From Whitmania pigra (Eukaryota > Annelida > Clitellata > Hirudinida > Haemopidae), in contig JAJTWR010000481.1 in assembly GCA_021613335.1 (NCBI GenBank), positions 2,538,501 through 2,602,500 on the forward strand: 64,000 nt of DNA, given 5' to 3'. Positions within the stretch are counted from its first letter, which is position 1; every line of letters begins with the position of its first letter. The notes beneath the pieces are model-generated. The model worked only from the letters and a program-made list of their open reading frames with translations. It had not been told where the DNA came from and did no database searches. Below are positions 62,903 to 64,000 of the stretch, one piece after another. Position numbers and translations under genes: made by a program.

Positions 62903-62930
62903 GCAGACGTCTGCTTTATTTGGCGCCAAA
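62903..62930. promoter_or_regulatory. Palindrome plus E2F-like site
   Basis: GCAGACGTCTGC (62903-62914) is a perfect 12-base palindrome, and TTTGGCGCCAAA (62919-62930) is a perfect E2F consensus palindrome. They lie 4 bp apart in a locally GC-richer segment, suggesting a promoter or enhancer. No gene start is visible nearby. Confidence 0.35.
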
Positions 62931-62970
62931 TATCCGCCATGGAATAAAGCGCTTTCATACAGCTTGTCGA

Positions 62971-63710
62971 TACACAGTTTGTCTGAAAGCAAGTGCCCTC
63001 CATGATTACTTGGGTGTTTCAAAACAAAATATAAAATAAATTACTGAAGAGAACTTGAAGTAACATTAGCGGTTTAAAAGACATTAGATTTGTTTTAATT
63101 TATATTTCAAGAAGAGAAAATAATGCATTGAATTTGCCTGAAAATTTGATTGTTTTTTGCCACGTGTGCAAAGAACATTGAATTGTTGCGATAATTTGTT
63201 TAGAAATAATATTTTTCTATTAAATATTTTAAATAATAATCTGAGTTAAATATTATTTTTTTTTACTATTATTAAGGTCAATATTCTACTTCGTTTGATA
63301 TAATAATTTTAATTTACTGTTGTTAAATTATTTTAAAGATTCAATACCATATTTTCCAAAATACAGCTTTTCAAATCTCAAACATCGCAAAACAAATTCT
63401 GGTTTTTATTCTTTAACTAATAATAATAATAATAATAATATTAATCATAATAATCATAATTTATTTATTTGTTATTATGTCGTTCTGAAACAACTTGAAG
63501 CAAATTAATTAACTGAGAAAGATATTTTAATTTTTTCACTTTTTTAAAATTAAATTTTACTTGCAATTACAATTTAAAATGACTTGTAATTGCAACAATC
63601 ACTTTAGAACAATATGTTTATATACTATAATATATTTCATTTGATAAATTAAGACACATTTAATAAAATTAAGTTAAAAAATCCAATTTTTAAAATCCCT
63701 TGAGCTTGCA
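62971..63710. other. Intergenic AT-rich stretch
   Basis: No supported gene; AAT runs near 63419-63460. Confidence 0.4.
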
Positions 63711-63835
63711 CAGATGATCGAATTAAAGAAAAGCGTGATTTGTGTGGAAAATTCCATTAAATGTCGTTTAATTCCCGCTGAAATGCACCTGGATGAGATT
63801 GGAACTGGAATAGGAACGATGCAACTGATGGGACA

Positions 63836-63843
63836 TGACGTCA
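63836..63843. promoter_or_regulatory. Consensus CRE (TGACGTCA)
   Basis: Full CRE palindrome in the context CATGACGTCATAAGTCACATGAC, with adjacent AP-1-half-like and CACATG sequences, inside a GC-richer 180-bp block near the right edge. Confidence 0.35.
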
Positions 63844-64000
63844 TAAGTCACATGACATTGATCTCATTCCACTGCAAATTGATTCTGCACAAGCTGTAAT
63901 GCATATTTCGACTGTTTTTCTAATACAATGATAATGATGAAAGGGGTGATGATGATCTTGATGATGGTGATTGATATTGATTGATGAATGATATTAATAA

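Overview
The window is nuclear DNA of an invertebrate animal. It is AT-rich and full of simple repeats. Genes are split by short GT-AG introns with polyadenylation signals, on both strands and without operons. Seven conserved animal genes can be rebuilt exon by exon with consistent reading phases. No species can be named from the sequence alone. No tRNA, rRNA or CRISPR array was seen.

Layout: (1) 1-18.5 kb, minus strand: most of a nuclear receptor corepressor (NCoR/SMRTER) gene of 21 recognised exons; its 3' end lies beyond the left edge. (2) 18.5-19.26 kb: a short head-to-head promoter region with a TCACGTGA box. (3) 19.26-23.3 kb, plus strand: CEP83, a centriole distal-appendage coiled-coil protein, complete in 12 exons. 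(4) 24.5-27.4 kb, minus strand: a MiT/TFE-like bHLH-zipper factor, tail to tail with CEP83; its first coding exon was not found. (5) 27.4-34.6 kb: AT-rich sequence with only weak ORFs. (6) 34.7-35.9 kb, plus strand: a nicotinamidase with a signal peptide and an in-frame TAG, followed by hAT transposon relics. (7) 37.4-40.6 kb: importin alpha-3/4 (14 exons, one GC-AG intron). (8) 41.6-43.5 kb: POGLUT1 (10 exons, C-terminal RDEL). (9) 44.6-45.0 kb: a decayed reverse transcriptase. (10) 45.3-46.4 kb: an intronless membrane-anchored copine-type vWA gene, convergent with (11) UQCR10 at 46.6-46.9 kb. (12) 47.4-49.8 kb: two small TATA-driven three-exon genes for short secreted peptides, apparently related. 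(13) 50-64 kb: accessory sequence with large micro- and minisatellites, plus the 5' part of another secreted-protein gene (TATA at 52.3 kb, signal-peptide exon at 55.19 kb), and isolated promoter-like motifs.

The conserved genes serve separate housekeeping roles (transcriptional repression, cilium assembly, nuclear import, Notch O-glucosylation, complex III, NAD salvage) and do not form a pathway. The least ordinary parts are the small secreted-peptide genes, the intronless copine-domain gene, the secreted nicotinamidase interrupted by a stop codon, and the corepressor that appears to lack its second SANT domain.
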